Shown here piece by piece: positions 42,845-51,659 of a stretch of DNA of 64,000 nt (position 1 is its first letter; each line of letters opens with the position of its first letter). The stretch lies in the NCBI RefSeq assembly GCF_022811645.1, contig NZ_CP094534.1, positions 3,720,001 to 3,784,000 on the forward strand, written 5' to 3'. Under the pieces are notes generated by a model, which saw nothing but the letters and a program-made list of their open reading frames with translations, was not told where the DNA came from and ran no database searches. The position numbers and the translations under genes were made by a program. The stretch is from Hymenobacter monticola. Lineage in GTDB: Bacteria > Bacteroidota > Bacteroidia > Cytophagales > Hymenobacteraceae.

Positions 42845-45283
42845 CTAACCCGCGCGGCGCTTCTCGTCCTCGGCCCCGCCGCTACGGCGCTTCGTGGGCG
42901 CCAGCTTCTCGTTACCGAAACGGTAGCCGAAGGTCAGGTTGACGAAGCGCGTGTCGCGCTGCATCACGAAGCGCTCCACGTAGTTGTCATAAGTGGACGT
43001 TACGCGGCCAATTCGCGTGAAGAAGATGTCGTTCACGGCCAGTTTCAGGGTGCCTTTGCGGTCCCACAGGCTCTTTTGCACCCCGGCGCTCAGTTCGCCG
43101 TTAGGCCGCTGCACAAAGAAGCCTTCCACTTGCCGCGAATCGTAGCTGCCGTTCAGCTCGGCGCCCCAGCCTTTGCCGAAGGTGAAGGTGTGGTTCGAGG
43201 TCAGGTTCAGGGTCGCGCCGCCGCGGTCAAGGTTGGTGCCCGCCACGGCGCCCTCGAAGCGGTTGTAATACAGCACGGCGTTGTTATAAGTCTTCCACCA
43301 TTTGGTAATGTCCACCGGGGCCGTCAGGGTGAGGGCGTAGTAGTGCTGCAGGTCGAGGTTGCGGAAGGTCGAAACCACCGTGCTTTGCGACTCGGGCTCT
43401 ACCGTGTTGATGATGGGGTCGCTGGTGCGGCTGTAGCTCAGGCCCAGGCTGTACTTCTGCTTGAAGGTGTGGGTCAGCTCCACGTTGTAGCTGGTTTGGG
43501 GCAGCAGGTTGGGGTTGCCGCTGCCCGAGGTGGTGCGGTCGATGAGCTGGCGGAAGGGGTTGAGCTGCTGGTAGCCCGGCCGGTCGATGCGCCGGCTCAG
43601 CGACATGGCCAGTTCGTGGTTTTCCGTGAGCTGGCGCTTGATGGCGGCGCTCGGAAACAGCTGGAAGTAGTTGCGCTCGAAGTTCTGGTATTCCACCTCG
43701 CGGTCCTGCCGGCCCGTGGCGCGGGTTTGCTCACCGCGCAGGCCCACTTGCAGCGTCAGCTTGGGCTGGCTGTAGTTCAGGTTCAGATAGCCTGCGTTGA
43801 TGTTCTCGTCGTAGCGAAAGCGGTTTGAGCGGTTCAAATCCAGCTGCCCGTTGGTGAAATTCTGAAGGTCATTGTCGGCCGTCACCAGGCTGGCTTTGGC
43901 GCCCACGTCGAGCCGCAGCTCCTTGCTGAGCGCCTGCGTATAGTCGGCCTTCACCGATTGAATGGCCAGCCGCCCGTCCTGGTCCAAGCGGTTGGCCAGC
44001 GCCGGCTCGCCCACAAAATAGGTTTGCAGCAACTGGTCGCGGGTGCTGCGGTAGCGGGCGTAGTCGGCATCGGCCGTGAGCTCCTGCGGCCCGGCAGCGT
44101 TGGCGAAGGTGTGCCGGAAGTTGAGGTTGCCGGCGAAGTTTTCGAGATGATTCTCGCCAGTGTTGGTGGAATTATACCGCTGTACCTGGTTGCGCAGCAG
44201 GTCGTACACCACCGATTGGTTGGTGCCCTTGGGGGTATTGCGGTTGCTGAGGCCACTCACCACAGCCCCCACCGTGGTTTTCTCGGAGAGGTTGTAATCG
44301 AGCCCGCCGCGCCAGCTGTGCGAGCGCGCCGTCACGGGCTGGCTATTGTCCTGGTCCGAGGTGCTGATGAGCTGGCGGCTGCCCGCGGTCGAGGGGCCGT
44401 AGAAGTCTCGGTGAATCGTCAGCAGGTTCAGAAAAGAGCGGTTGGCGTAGTTGTAAGAGCCGAATAGGTTCAGGTTTTTCTCGCGGTGGTTGAGGCTCAG
44501 GCCGCCGGTGTAGCGGTTGTATTCGCCCCGGCCGTAGGTCAGGTTCAGGGTACCGTTGGAGCCCAGGCGTTGGTCTTTTTTGAGATTGATGGCGATGATG
44601 CCGGCGCCGCCCTGGGCGTCATATTTGGCCGGCGGGTTGGTAATCAGCTCGATGCTTTTGAGCTGCTCGGCGGGCAGGGCGCGCAGGTACTCGGCCAGCT
44701 CGGTGCCCGTCATGGGCTGGCGCTTGCCGTCGATGAGCACTAGCACGCCCTGACGGCCGCGTAGGGCCAGGTTGTCGTTGCCGTCCACGGTCACGCCCGG
44801 CGACCGGCGCAGCACATCCAGCGAAGTGTTGCCGGCCGCCAGCGTCGAGCCCTCCACGTTCACGATGGTGCGGTCGGCTTCGCGCTCATACAGCGGCTTC
44901 TGGCCCACCACTTTCACCTCCTTGAGTTGCGTGGCGGCGCTGGTGGCCAGCGTCAGGGCCGGTAACTCCACGGGTTGCCCATTAGCCTCAAACGGCTGCG
45001 ACCACCGCCGCTCAAAGCCCACCTGCGCCGCCGATACGAGGTAGCGCCCCGCCGCGGCCCGCTCAAACTGAAAAAGCCCCTTGGCGTCGCTAAACTCGGT
45101 TTTCACCACCGTCGAATCCTTGGCCCGGTGCAGAGTCACCGTCGCAAATTCGATGGGGCTGTTGCCGGCACTTTGAACGGCGCCGCGCACGTCGGTGGGC
45201 GCTTGGGCTTGCGCCTGATTGGTGTTGGCAAGCAAACTCGTCGCCAGCAGCAGGAGAGAAGCTGAAAAAAGTGAGTTTTTCAT
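42845..45283 (-). CDS. TonB-dependent-receptor-like outer-membrane beta-barrel protein
   Basis: An 812-residue exported protein, signal peptide residues 1-26 (ending QAQAQ). Residues about 30-110 are a CarboxypepD_reg-like domain (DVRGAVQSAGNSPIEFATVT), followed by a TonB plug (SLDVLRRSPGVTVDGNDNLA, LRGRQGVLVLIDGKRQPMTG) and a C-terminal OMP_b-brl type barrel ending RFGNEKLAPTKRR. Relatives take up siderophores, peptides or glycans through TonB; the ligand is unknown. A sequence nearly identical to the marR operator lies 71 bases upstream, so repression by that regulator is likely. Confidence 0.88.
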   Translation of the reverse strand: MKNSLFSASLLLLATSLLANTNQAQAQAPTDVRGAVQSAGNSPIEFATVTLHRAKDSTVVKTEFSDAKGLFQFERAAAGRYLVSAAQVGFERRWSQPFEANGQPVELPALTLATSAATQLKEVKVVGQKPLYEREADRTIVNVEGSTLAAGNTSLDVLRRSPGVTVDGNDNLALRGRQGVLVLIDGKRQPMTGTELAEYLRALPAEQLKSIELITNPPAKYDAQGGAGIIAINLKKDQRLGSNGTLNLTYGRGEYNRYTGGLSLNHREKNLNLFGSYNYANRSFLNLLTIHRDFYGPSTAGSRQLISTSDQDNSQPVTARSHSWRGGLDYNLSEKTTVGAVVSGLSNRNTPKGTNQSVVYDLLRNQVQRYNSTNTGENHLENFAGNLNFRHTFANAAGPQELTADADYARYRSTRDQLLQTYFVGEPALANRLDQDGRLAIQSVKADYTQALSKELRLDVGAKASLVTADNDLQNFTNGQLDLNRSNRFRYDENINAGYLNLNYSQPKLTLQVGLRGEQTRATGRQDREVEYQNFERNYFQLFPSAAIKRQLTENHELAMSLSRRIDRPGYQQLNPFRQLIDRTTSGSGNPNLLPQTSYNVELTHTFKQKYSLGLSYSRTSDPIINTVEPESQSTVVSTFRNLDLQHYYALTLTAPVDITKWWKTYNNAVLYYNRFEGAVAGTNLDRGGATLNLTSNHTFTFGKGWGAELNGSYDSRQVEGFFVQRPNGELSAGVQKSLWDRKGTLKLAVNDIFFTRIGRVTSTYDNYVERFVMQRDTRFVNLTFGYRFGNEKLAPTKRRSGGAEDEKRRAG

Positions 45284-45354
45284 ATAGAAAAGCAGAAAAA
45301 GGTTTGCAGAAAAAAGGTGAGGTTGGAAAGCAGCTTTGCTCAATCGAGCAAAAG

Positions 45355-45372
45355 ATTATGACATATCATTAA
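45355..45372 (-). promoter_or_regulatory. Putative MarR operator upstream of the receptor gene
   Basis: ATTATGACATATCATTAA matches the 18-bp palindrome at the marR promoter at 15 of 18 positions and retains dyad symmetry at its centre. Confidence 0.65.
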
Positions 45373-45450
45373 GGTTGCTTCGAAACGAAAAATTCTGCCG
45401 CATTCCAGTGTTGGCGGTCGGGTTAAAAGATTGTAGCTATTGGGTAAGCA

Positions 45451-45566
45451 GTCGTTTGCCGGTCCGACGCCCTGGGCGTCCGACCGGTCGCCGCTCGCTC
45501 AACTTCGGTCGATGATTTCTGACATCCGACCGGTCGGACGCCTAGGGCGTCGGACCGGCAAACGAC
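45451..45566. repeat. 40-bp inverted repeat with one mismatch
   Basis: Left arm starting GTCGTTTGCCGGTCCGACGC and right arm ending GGACCGGCAAACGAC pair over 40 bases with a single change around a 36-base loop. Each arm is internally palindromic (GACGCCCTGGGCGTC). It lies just beyond the marR stop codon, upstream of the receptor operator. Confidence 0.92.
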
Positions 45567-45585
45567 CAACTGCGAATCAGCTGTA

Positions 45586-46020
45586 TCAGTTGGTGGCCGG
45601 AGCGCAATTCAGGGCGATGCGCTCCAGCAGTTGTCGCAGCACCGCGAGTTCCTCTTCGCTGACGCCGGCCAGGGCCACGGCCCGGTTGTCGAGCACGATG
45701 GGCTGCACAGCGTCGAGCATGCGGTGGCCCTGCTCGCTCACCCGGAGTTGGGTGCGGCGGCCGTCGTGGGGCAGCGGAATGGCTGACAGCAACCCGCGCT
45801 TGACGAGCAGGGCCAGCATGCGCGCCACCGAAGCCTGGTCCTTGAACACCCGCTCGGCGATGTCCTGTTGGGTGAGGTCGTTGTGCTCCAGCAGCACCCG
45901 CAGCACCAGCCACTGGTCCACGGTGATGCCGAGACCGGCCCGGTCGATATTGGCCTGGGCCATGCGCCGGTAGCTGCGAATGGCCTTATCGAGCGAGTAA
46001 AAGATGATAGAGCTCAGCAT
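45586..46020 (-). CDS. MarR family transcriptional regulator
   Basis: A 144-residue winged-helix protein, with typical core LTQQDIAERVFKDQASVARM, LALLVKRGLLSAIPLPHDGR and RTQLRVSEQGHRML. The ATG is preferred to an upstream TTG because the -7 box TACCTTTG ends just six bases before it. A perfect 18-bp palindrome overlies its -33/spacer region and recurs before the receptor gene downstream, so it probably represses itself and the receptor. Ligand unknown. Confidence 0.92.
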   Translation of the reverse strand: MLSSIIFYSLDKAIRSYRRMAQANIDRAGLGITVDQWLVLRVLLEHNDLTQQDIAERVFKDQASVARMLALLVKRGLLSAIPLPHDGRRTQLRVSEQGHRMLDAVQPIVLDNRAVALAGVSEEELAVLRQLLERIALNCAPATN

Positions 46021-46026
46021 GGAGCG

Positions 46027-46034
46027 CAAAGGTA
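46027..46034 (-). promoter_or_regulatory. -7 box TACCTTTG, 6 bases before marR
   Basis: Exact TAnnTTTG on the minus strand. The presumed -33 region coincides with the palindromic operator. Confidence 0.6.
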
Positions 46035-46042
46035 AAGCAGTA

Positions 46043-46060
46043 TTTATGATATATCATAAA
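46043..46060 (-). promoter_or_regulatory. Perfect 18-bp palindrome, putative MarR operator
   Basis: TTTATGATATATCATAAA is its own reverse complement and lies 8 bases upstream of the -7 box, where a bound dimer would block RNA polymerase. Confidence 0.8.
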
Positions 46061-46100
46061 CATTGCTTTCTCACGTGAAGGGTTTTGTTCGGGCGTAGGG

Positions 46101-46140
46101 CTTCACCCCCCGGCCCCCTCTTTCAAAGGAGAGGAGAGGT
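46101..46140. repeat. CCCCCGGCCCCTCTCC-type repeat
   Basis: CTTCACCCCCCGGCCCCCTC followed by TTTCAAAGGAGAGGAGAGG is a degenerate copy of the family near 51.5 kb. It lies between the outer-membrane protein terminus and the marR promoter. Confidence 0.65.
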
Positions 46141-46197
46141 AAACGAAGCACGTAATATGACTTTGTTGCGCGCTGATTAAGGCTTTTTTGCCAAATC

Positions 46198-49011
46198 CTA
46201 CTTTCCAAACTGCCGCAGATTATAGGTGAAGCTCAGCAGGAAATACCGCTGCAAAATGCGGCTGCGCACGTCCTCCACGTAGGTTTCGGTGGTGTTGCGG
46301 ACCACGCTGCGGTTTTGGTTGAGCACGTCGTAGGCTTGCAGCTTGAGCTCGCCTTGCTTGTTGGCCAAAAACTGGCGGGCCAGGCCGACGTTCCAGAGCA
46401 CCACGCGCTGGTTGTAGCCGGCGGCGCGGCCGGTGTTGTTGCTCAGCCATAGGTCGGAGGTGAGCACAAAGCGGGCGGGGAGCTGGTAGAAAATATCGGC
46501 CGTGAGCGTCTGGGTGAGGTAGTCGGTGTTTTGCTCAGTGAGGCGGGAGTAGCGGGCGTTTTGGTAGGTGACGTTGGCGCTGAGGCCGAATTCGAGTTGC
46601 TCGTTGAAGGCCGAATTGGCGCTGGCACCCTGGCCCAGGCTCCAGGTGCGGCTAGTGTTCAGCGTGCCATTTACGAAGCTGGGCGACTTGGTGAAGCTGG
46701 TATTGGTGGTCAGGTTGAGGTTGATTTTGTGGGTGGGCAAGCGCTGGCCGAGCGAGAAAAACCCGTTCACACTGTAGAAGCCGTCGGCGTTTACGGGGCG
46801 GGTGGTTTGCACGCCGCGGGGGCTGAAGCTGGTGGCCGACACGATACGGTCGTCGACGCGGCTGGCGCTAAGCACGGCAAACACGCTGCGGTTGGTGGTG
46901 GCGTTAAACTGCGAGAAATTGGCCGACAGGGCCTGCACGTATTCGGGCCGCAGGTTGGGGTTGCCGGCCTGGATGCTGAGCGGGTTGGAGTTGTCGCGCA
47001 CAGGCTGGAGCTGGGCGGCGGTGGGCGCGTTGAGGCGGGTGCGGTAGTTGAGGCGCAGCGAGCGGCTGCGGCTGCCGTTGTAGGTAAACAAGGCATTGGG
47101 CAACAGCGTGGTGAAGCGACGGTCCACGGTAGTGTCTGCCGAGAGGTTGCGCACCCGCAAATCGGCCTGTTGGGCGTCGAGGCCCAGGCCCACCGTGTAG
47201 CGCAGGCGCTTTTTCTGCAGCGTGAGCCCCGCCCGGTTGGCCTGAAAGCGGCTGGTGAACTCGTTGCTCAGCCCGGGGTTCAGCAAGTCGTACTGCTGGC
47301 TGGCTTCATTAAAATCGGTGGTAAGGCGGCGCCCATCGTTGCGCGAGTCGGTGAAGGCGTAATGTGTTTCGAGCCGGGTGCGCAAGCTCAGCGGCTCCAC
47401 GTACGACAAGCTCAGCACGTTGCTGCGCGTGGGTGTGGCCTGCTCAATCCGCTGGTTGAGCCGCTGCACGGTGGGCAGCCCGCCGGCATCGAAAAACGTG
47501 TTGGTGGCTTGGTTGAATGCCGTGGCGTCCTGGTCGCTCAGCGTCGAGGTGAGGTTGGCCGATGCTGAGCGACCAGGCTTGCCGAAGCGGCGCATCAGCA
47601 GGAAATTGCCGCCGGCGTTGGGGTTGGTGAAGGCCGACGTGTAGCCGTTCAGGCCCTGGTTGAGCAAGCGCCCGCCGAGGCTGGACTGCTGGCTGTTTTG
47701 GCGGGCCAGGTCGTTACCCTGCCACCAGGCGTAGGGCGTGAGGCGCAGCGAGGTGAGCGAATCGAGCACGTAATCAAGCCGCATGTTGAAGCGGTGGCTG
47801 CGGGTGGTGCTGCGGTTGAATAGGTTTTGGTTGGTGACGAGGGGCGGGCCGGCTTCGGTTCCGGTCAGGCCGGCCACGTTCTCGCGGCGCAACTGCTGGT
47901 CCGTCGTCACGGTGGCGCGGCTGGCGAGGTAGCTGGTGGCTACTTCGGCGCGCTTGCCCCAGGCGTCGCGGTAGTTGAGGCCCACGGCGCCGCTTTCGGT
48001 GATGCTGGTGGGCTGGGAGCTGTTGCTGCCAAGGGCATTTTGACGGCCCCCACCGCCCATCCGCATAACAGCGCCCCCGCCGCTGGGCCCGCCGCCCGCA
48101 GGCCCAAAGCTGGCGGCGGCCGGGCCGCCTTCGTCGGCAAAGCCTTGCTGATTGAGGTTGTTGGCCTGGGCCAGGGCCGAAATCTGGCGGCCGTTGTTGA
48201 AGCGGTTCAGGCCGAGGCGGGCCTGGTAGCGGCCATCGGTGCCGGCGCCGGCGCCGTTGGTGCCGAAGTAGCCCTTGCGCTTATCTCGCTTCGTCACAAG
48301 GTTGAGGGTGCGCTGGCGGTTGCCGTCGTCGATGCCCGAAAACGAGGACTGGTCGCTCTGCTGGTCGTAGAGCTGCACCTTGTCGATGATGTCGGCGGGC
48401 AGGTTTTTGGTGGCCATTTTGGGGTCGTCGCCGAAGAAGGGCTTGCCATCCACGAGCACGCGGTTCACCGCCTGGCCCTGCGCGCGGATGCTGCCGTCGC
48501 GGTCCACTTCCACGCCCGGCAGCTTTTTCAGCAATGATTCCACCGCCGCGTTGGGCTGGGTTTTGAAGGAGTTGGCATTGAAAGCAATGGTGTCGCCGCT
48601 CACGCTCACCGGGGCGCGCTCCTGGGTTACCACCACCTCGCCCAGCTTCTGGCTGAGGGCGCCCAGGCGCAGGGTGCCCACAGTGGGAGCAGGGGCCGCA
48701 GCCGTGACGGCTACCGGCACGCGCCGCATGCGGTAGCCCAGCGCCGATACCTGCACCACGTAGCGCCCCAGTGCCACATCGCGGAGCACAAAATGCCCGT
48801 CGCCATCGGTAATGCCGAACGTGACGTAGCTCGAATCCCGCGCCAGCGTCAGCGACACCGACGCTTCGCGCAGTGGCTTGCCGGTGGCCGAGTCGGCCAG
48901 CGTGCCGCTGATGCTCCCCTGGCCCGGGCGGGGCGGGGCGGGCGCAGTTGTTTGGCCCCGGCTGGCGGCGGCCAGCCCGAGCAGCAAACTCAGTAAGAAA
49001 AGCAAACGCAT
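46198..49011 (-). CDS. Outer-membrane beta-barrel protein with CarboxypepD_reg and plug domains
   Basis: A 937-residue exported protein (signal peptide 1-19). CarboxypepD_reg-like domain at about residues 30-110 (GSISGTLADSATGKPLREAS), plug-like domain about 130-230 (AAVESLLKKLPGVEVDRDGS, AVNRVLVDGKPFFGDDPKMA), and a long barrel closing with YFLLSFTYNLRQFGK. A Gly/Ser-rich insert near residue 285-320 (GGPAAASFGPAGGGPSGGGA) is unusual. It follows the GLPGLI gene by 7 bases, a common Bacteroidota pair of unknown substrate. Confidence 0.88.
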   Translation of the reverse strand: MRLLFLLSLLLGLAAASRGQTTAPAPPRPGQGSISGTLADSATGKPLREASVSLTLARDSSYVTFGITDGDGHFVLRDVALGRYVVQVSALGYRMRRVPVAVTAAAPAPTVGTLRLGALSQKLGEVVVTQERAPVSVSGDTIAFNANSFKTQPNAAVESLLKKLPGVEVDRDGSIRAQGQAVNRVLVDGKPFFGDDPKMATKNLPADIIDKVQLYDQQSDQSSFSGIDDGNRQRTLNLVTKRDKRKGYFGTNGAGAGTDGRYQARLGLNRFNNGRQISALAQANNLNQQGFADEGGPAAASFGPAGGGPSGGGAVMRMGGGGRQNALGSNSSQPTSITESGAVGLNYRDAWGKRAEVATSYLASRATVTTDQQLRRENVAGLTGTEAGPPLVTNQNLFNRSTTRSHRFNMRLDYVLDSLTSLRLTPYAWWQGNDLARQNSQQSSLGGRLLNQGLNGYTSAFTNPNAGGNFLLMRRFGKPGRSASANLTSTLSDQDATAFNQATNTFFDAGGLPTVQRLNQRIEQATPTRSNVLSLSYVEPLSLRTRLETHYAFTDSRNDGRRLTTDFNEASQQYDLLNPGLSNEFTSRFQANRAGLTLQKKRLRYTVGLGLDAQQADLRVRNLSADTTVDRRFTTLLPNALFTYNGSRSRSLRLNYRTRLNAPTAAQLQPVRDNSNPLSIQAGNPNLRPEYVQALSANFSQFNATTNRSVFAVLSASRVDDRIVSATSFSPRGVQTTRPVNADGFYSVNGFFSLGQRLPTHKINLNLTTNTSFTKSPSFVNGTLNTSRTWSLGQGASANSAFNEQLEFGLSANVTYQNARYSRLTEQNTDYLTQTLTADIFYQLPARFVLTSDLWLSNNTGRAAGYNQRVVLWNVGLARQFLANKQGELKLQAYDVLNQNRSVVRNTTETYVEDVRSRILQRYFLLSFTYNLRQFGK

Positions 49012-49018
49012 GGCCGGC

Positions 49019-49840
49019 CTAATTGCGGTTGAAACGCATTCCGCCGCCTTCCATCATCTTCTGACGGAAATCGGCCAGGGCTTTTTCACGCAGGTCTTTC
49101 AGCTCGGCGGGTGTCACTTTCTGGGCCGTGGCCACGGGCTGCACTTCGGCGGCGGGCACGGGCTTTAGGTCCACTTTGGCGGCGCGGTATTGCTCCTGCT
49201 CGCTTTCCAGGGCCAGCACCACGCCTTTATCGGGCGTCAGGTCGCGCACTGGCGAGTAGGTAAAGGGCAGGTCGGTGGTGAACCACACGGTATAGGTTTC
49301 TTTTTTGTAGGGCACCGTGGCCTTGCGGCAGGTGTAGCCGGCTATTTTCTTGGTTTGGCTGCTGATGTTCCAGCCGGTGGGTGCCGCCACGGGGGCATCG
49401 GCGCGGTAGGCGGTGGGGGCGTTGTCCTTCTTCACGGTGAGCACCGTGGTGGTGGCGCGGTGGGCCAGGTCGAGGTAGGTGACTTCCCCGAAGGGCCGGG
49501 CGTAGTTGGTGACCTGGGGCGCGCTGGCCGGGCCGTCGCCGCCGATGCTGTTCATCGTCACGGTGCGCATGGTCATGCCGCCGCCCTCGCGTTCCTCCTT
49601 GGCCGCGTCGCCCGCGAAGCTCAGGTTCAAGCCGAAGGAGCGGGTTTCGGGAATGTCGGTGGGAAAGTCGGGGCTGCCGGGCTTGAGCTGCTGGCCGTTC
49701 ACCATGATGTGCACCTTGCTGAGGTCGACGCGCTGGGTGGCTTCGTAGCTGATGCGGCCGCTGGTCTGGGCCAGAGCGGCGCCGGTGGCCAGCAGGCCGA
49801 GCGTGAGGGCGAGGGTCAGGTTTTTTGCAGGGTTTTTCAT
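49019..49840 (-). CDS. GLPGLI family protein
   Basis: A 273-residue exported protein with signal peptide residues 1-24 (ending AALAQ). RISYEATQRVDLS, KKIAGYTCRKATVPYK and the TYTVWFTTDLPFTYSPVRDL segment fit the GLPGLI family, the last part corresponding to the signature that names it. C-terminus is charged and helical (LKDLREKALADFRQKMMEGG). Function is unknown; the gene is cotranscribed with the downstream beta-barrel gene and divergent from a histidine kinase. Confidence 0.85.
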   Translation of the reverse strand: MKNPAKNLTLALTLGLLATGAALAQTSGRISYEATQRVDLSKVHIMVNGQQLKPGSPDFPTDIPETRSFGLNLSFAGDAAKEEREGGGMTMRTVTMNSIGGDGPASAPQVTNYARPFGEVTYLDLAHRATTTVLTVKKDNAPTAYRADAPVAAPTGWNISSQTKKIAGYTCRKATVPYKKETYTVWFTTDLPFTYSPVRDLTPDKGVVLALESEQEQYRAAKVDLKPVPAAEVQPVATAQKVTPAELKDLREKALADFRQKMMEGGGMRFNRN

Positions 49841-49951
49841 GGGTGTTAGGCAGGGTTGATTGAACGCTACAAAGCACCGGTATTCTTTTGTAAACTACTG
49901 TTATTCTGTGTTAAATAGTGTTAACGGGGCCAGGACAGCGGTTGAAGCATG

Positions 49952-49959
49952 TACTTTTG
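49952..49959 (+). promoter_or_regulatory. -7 box TACTTTTG before the histidine kinase
   Basis: Exact TAnnTTTG 32 bases ahead of the ATG in the 151-base divergent region shared with the GLPGLI operon. Confidence 0.5.
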
Positions 49960-49991
49960 TCGGGTCGAAATCTTCCGGTCAATCCTGCTTT

Positions 49992-51509
49992 ATGAAACGC
50001 CGCATTCGCTCCATTTTCGGTCTCATGGTGGCGTGCATGCTGGGCATCAACGGCTTTCAGGGCTACTGGCTCTACAACACCTACCAACTCACGGCCAGCC
50101 AGTTTGCCCGCACCGCGCGCGAAGCCCTGACTACCGTGGTGCAAAGCCATCAGTTGGGCATGGCCCGGCAATTTGTCGACCGCGAGGGAGGCTCCAAAAG
50201 CCGCATCATGGTGTTTCAAAATACCGACGACGAGGGGCATTTCAACCGCATGGTGGTGCGGCAGGGCAAAGGCGATGACACCGCGCGAAATTCTCGTCCC
50301 GACGTGCTGGTGCAGCGCGCAGTAGGCACTACTGACATGCCTTCCGATATGGATTTGAGCAACATAAAGGAAATTCGGGTGCAGCGCCTCGGCGTGCCTG
50401 GGGCAGCCCGGCCGGGCACTTCCGACACCCTGGTGCGGAAGCTTTCCCGGTTGATTATCAACAACTGGGCCGGTAGCAAACCCGTGAACCTGCGCCAGCT
50501 GACCGCCGACTACCACCGCGAACTGCGCCTTCGCGGCGCCGATGCCACGCTCGTGCTCGATACGCTGAGCCTGCCGCTGCGCCGGACCGGTGCAAGCCCG
50601 GCCGCGGCCCTCGACCGCATGCCTGCGCGGGCCGGCTACACAGTCAAGACCCCACCCGTTTCCCTTAATCCATTTCAGGAGTTGTACGTGCGCGCCTCGT
50701 TCCAGCCGCCCACCTCCTACATCCTGCGGGCAATGGGCGGGCTGCTGACCGGGTCGATGTTGCTGCTGGCCCTCACCACCGGCTGCTTTTGGCTGATGCT
50801 GAGCACGATTTTGCGGCAGAAGAAGCTCTCCGACGTCAAAAACGATTTCATCAACAACATGACGCACGAACTGAAAACGCCCCTGGCCACGGTGTCGGCG
50901 GCCGTGGAAGCCCTGCAAAACTTCGGCGCCTTGAATGACCCCGCCAAAACCCAAACCTACCTCAGCATCTCGCGCACCGAGCTGCAGCGCCTGTCCGACT
51001 TGGTGGAGAAAGTGCTCAACATCGCCGCCGATGAGCGCCAGCCGCTGGCGCTGCGTCCTGAACCCGTGCTGCCCGGCGAGCTGGTGGCTGAAATTGTGGC
51101 CCGACACCAGTTGCAAGCCACCAAGCCGGTCACCTTCGACGTGCAGGTGGCCCCCGCCGGCCCGGTGCAGGTAGACCCGCTGCACATGGGCAACGTCGTC
51201 AACAACCTCATCGACAACGCCATCAAGTACTCCGGCGCGGCCGTGGCCATCACCATCCGCAGCCGGCAGGACGCTCCCGGCTGGCACCTGAGCGTGGCCG
51301 ACGACGGCCCCGGCATTGCCCCCGGCTACCAGGCGGCTATTTTCGACCAGTTCTTCCGCGTGCCCACTGGCAACCTGCACAACGTGAAGGGCTTCGGCCT
51401 GGGCTTGTACTACGTGCGGCAGGTGGTGGAACGCCACGGGGGCCGTATCTCGGTACAGAGCGAGCCGGGGCGGGGGAGCCGGTTTGAGGTTTGGATTCCG
51501 CAGGGGTGA
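49992..51509 (+). CDS. Sensor histidine kinase
   Basis: A 505-residue membrane kinase. TM helices at about 7-28 and 246-273 enclose a ~215-residue periplasmic sensing domain. HisKA follows with the phospho-accepting His in NNMTHELKTP near residue 292, then HATPase_c motifs VNNLIDNAIKYS (N box), VADDGPGIAPG (G1) and GFGLGLYYV (G2). All catalytic boxes are intact. Partner regulator is the next gene; the divergent GLPGLI/barrel operon is the likely target. Confidence 0.92.
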   Translation: MKRRIRSIFGLMVACMLGINGFQGYWLYNTYQLTASQFARTAREALTTVVQSHQLGMARQFVDREGGSKSRIMVFQNTDDEGHFNRMVVRQGKGDDTARNSRPDVLVQRAVGTTDMPSDMDLSNIKEIRVQRLGVPGAARPGTSDTLVRKLSRLIINNWAGSKPVNLRQLTADYHRELRLRGADATLVLDTLSLPLRRTGASPAAALDRMPARAGYTVKTPPVSLNPFQELYVRASFQPPTSYILRAMGGLLTGSMLLLALTTGCFWLMLSTILRQKKLSDVKNDFINNMTHELKTPLATVSAAVEALQNFGALNDPAKTQTYLSISRTELQRLSDLVEKVLNIAADERQPLALRPEPVLPGELVAEIVARHQLQATKPVTFDVQVAPAGPVQVDPLHMGNVVNNLIDNAIKYSGAAVAITIRSRQDAPGWHLSVADDGPGIAPGYQAAIFDQFFRVPTGNLHNVKGFGLGLYYVRQVVERHGGRISVQSEPGRGSRFEVWIPQG

Positions 51510-51522
51510 GGCCTAGTGTGGG

Positions 51523-51643
51523 ACCTCACCCCCGGCCCCTCTCCCGCGGAGAGGGGTGCCAGACGAGTTTTAAAGTTTCAAACATGATTTTTTCTGCGCC
51601 GCCGTGGCTCCCCTCTCCGCGGGAGAGGGGCCGGGGGTGAGGT
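51523..51643. repeat. Perfect 34-bp inverted repeat, CTCACCCCCGGCCCC family
   Basis: Arms of 34 bases (left starts ACCTCACCCCCGGCCCCTCT) pair perfectly around a 53-base loop, filling almost the whole gap between the kinase and its regulator. Each arm contains an inner hairpin (CTCTCCGCGGGAGAG). Confidence 0.93.
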
Positions 51644-51659
51644 TTCCCGCGTTAGCTTT

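Noticed and set aside
45451..45566. Inverted repeat as an attachment site or IS terminus pair
   Set aside because: Only a 36-base loop lies between the arms, no transposase or target duplication is visible.
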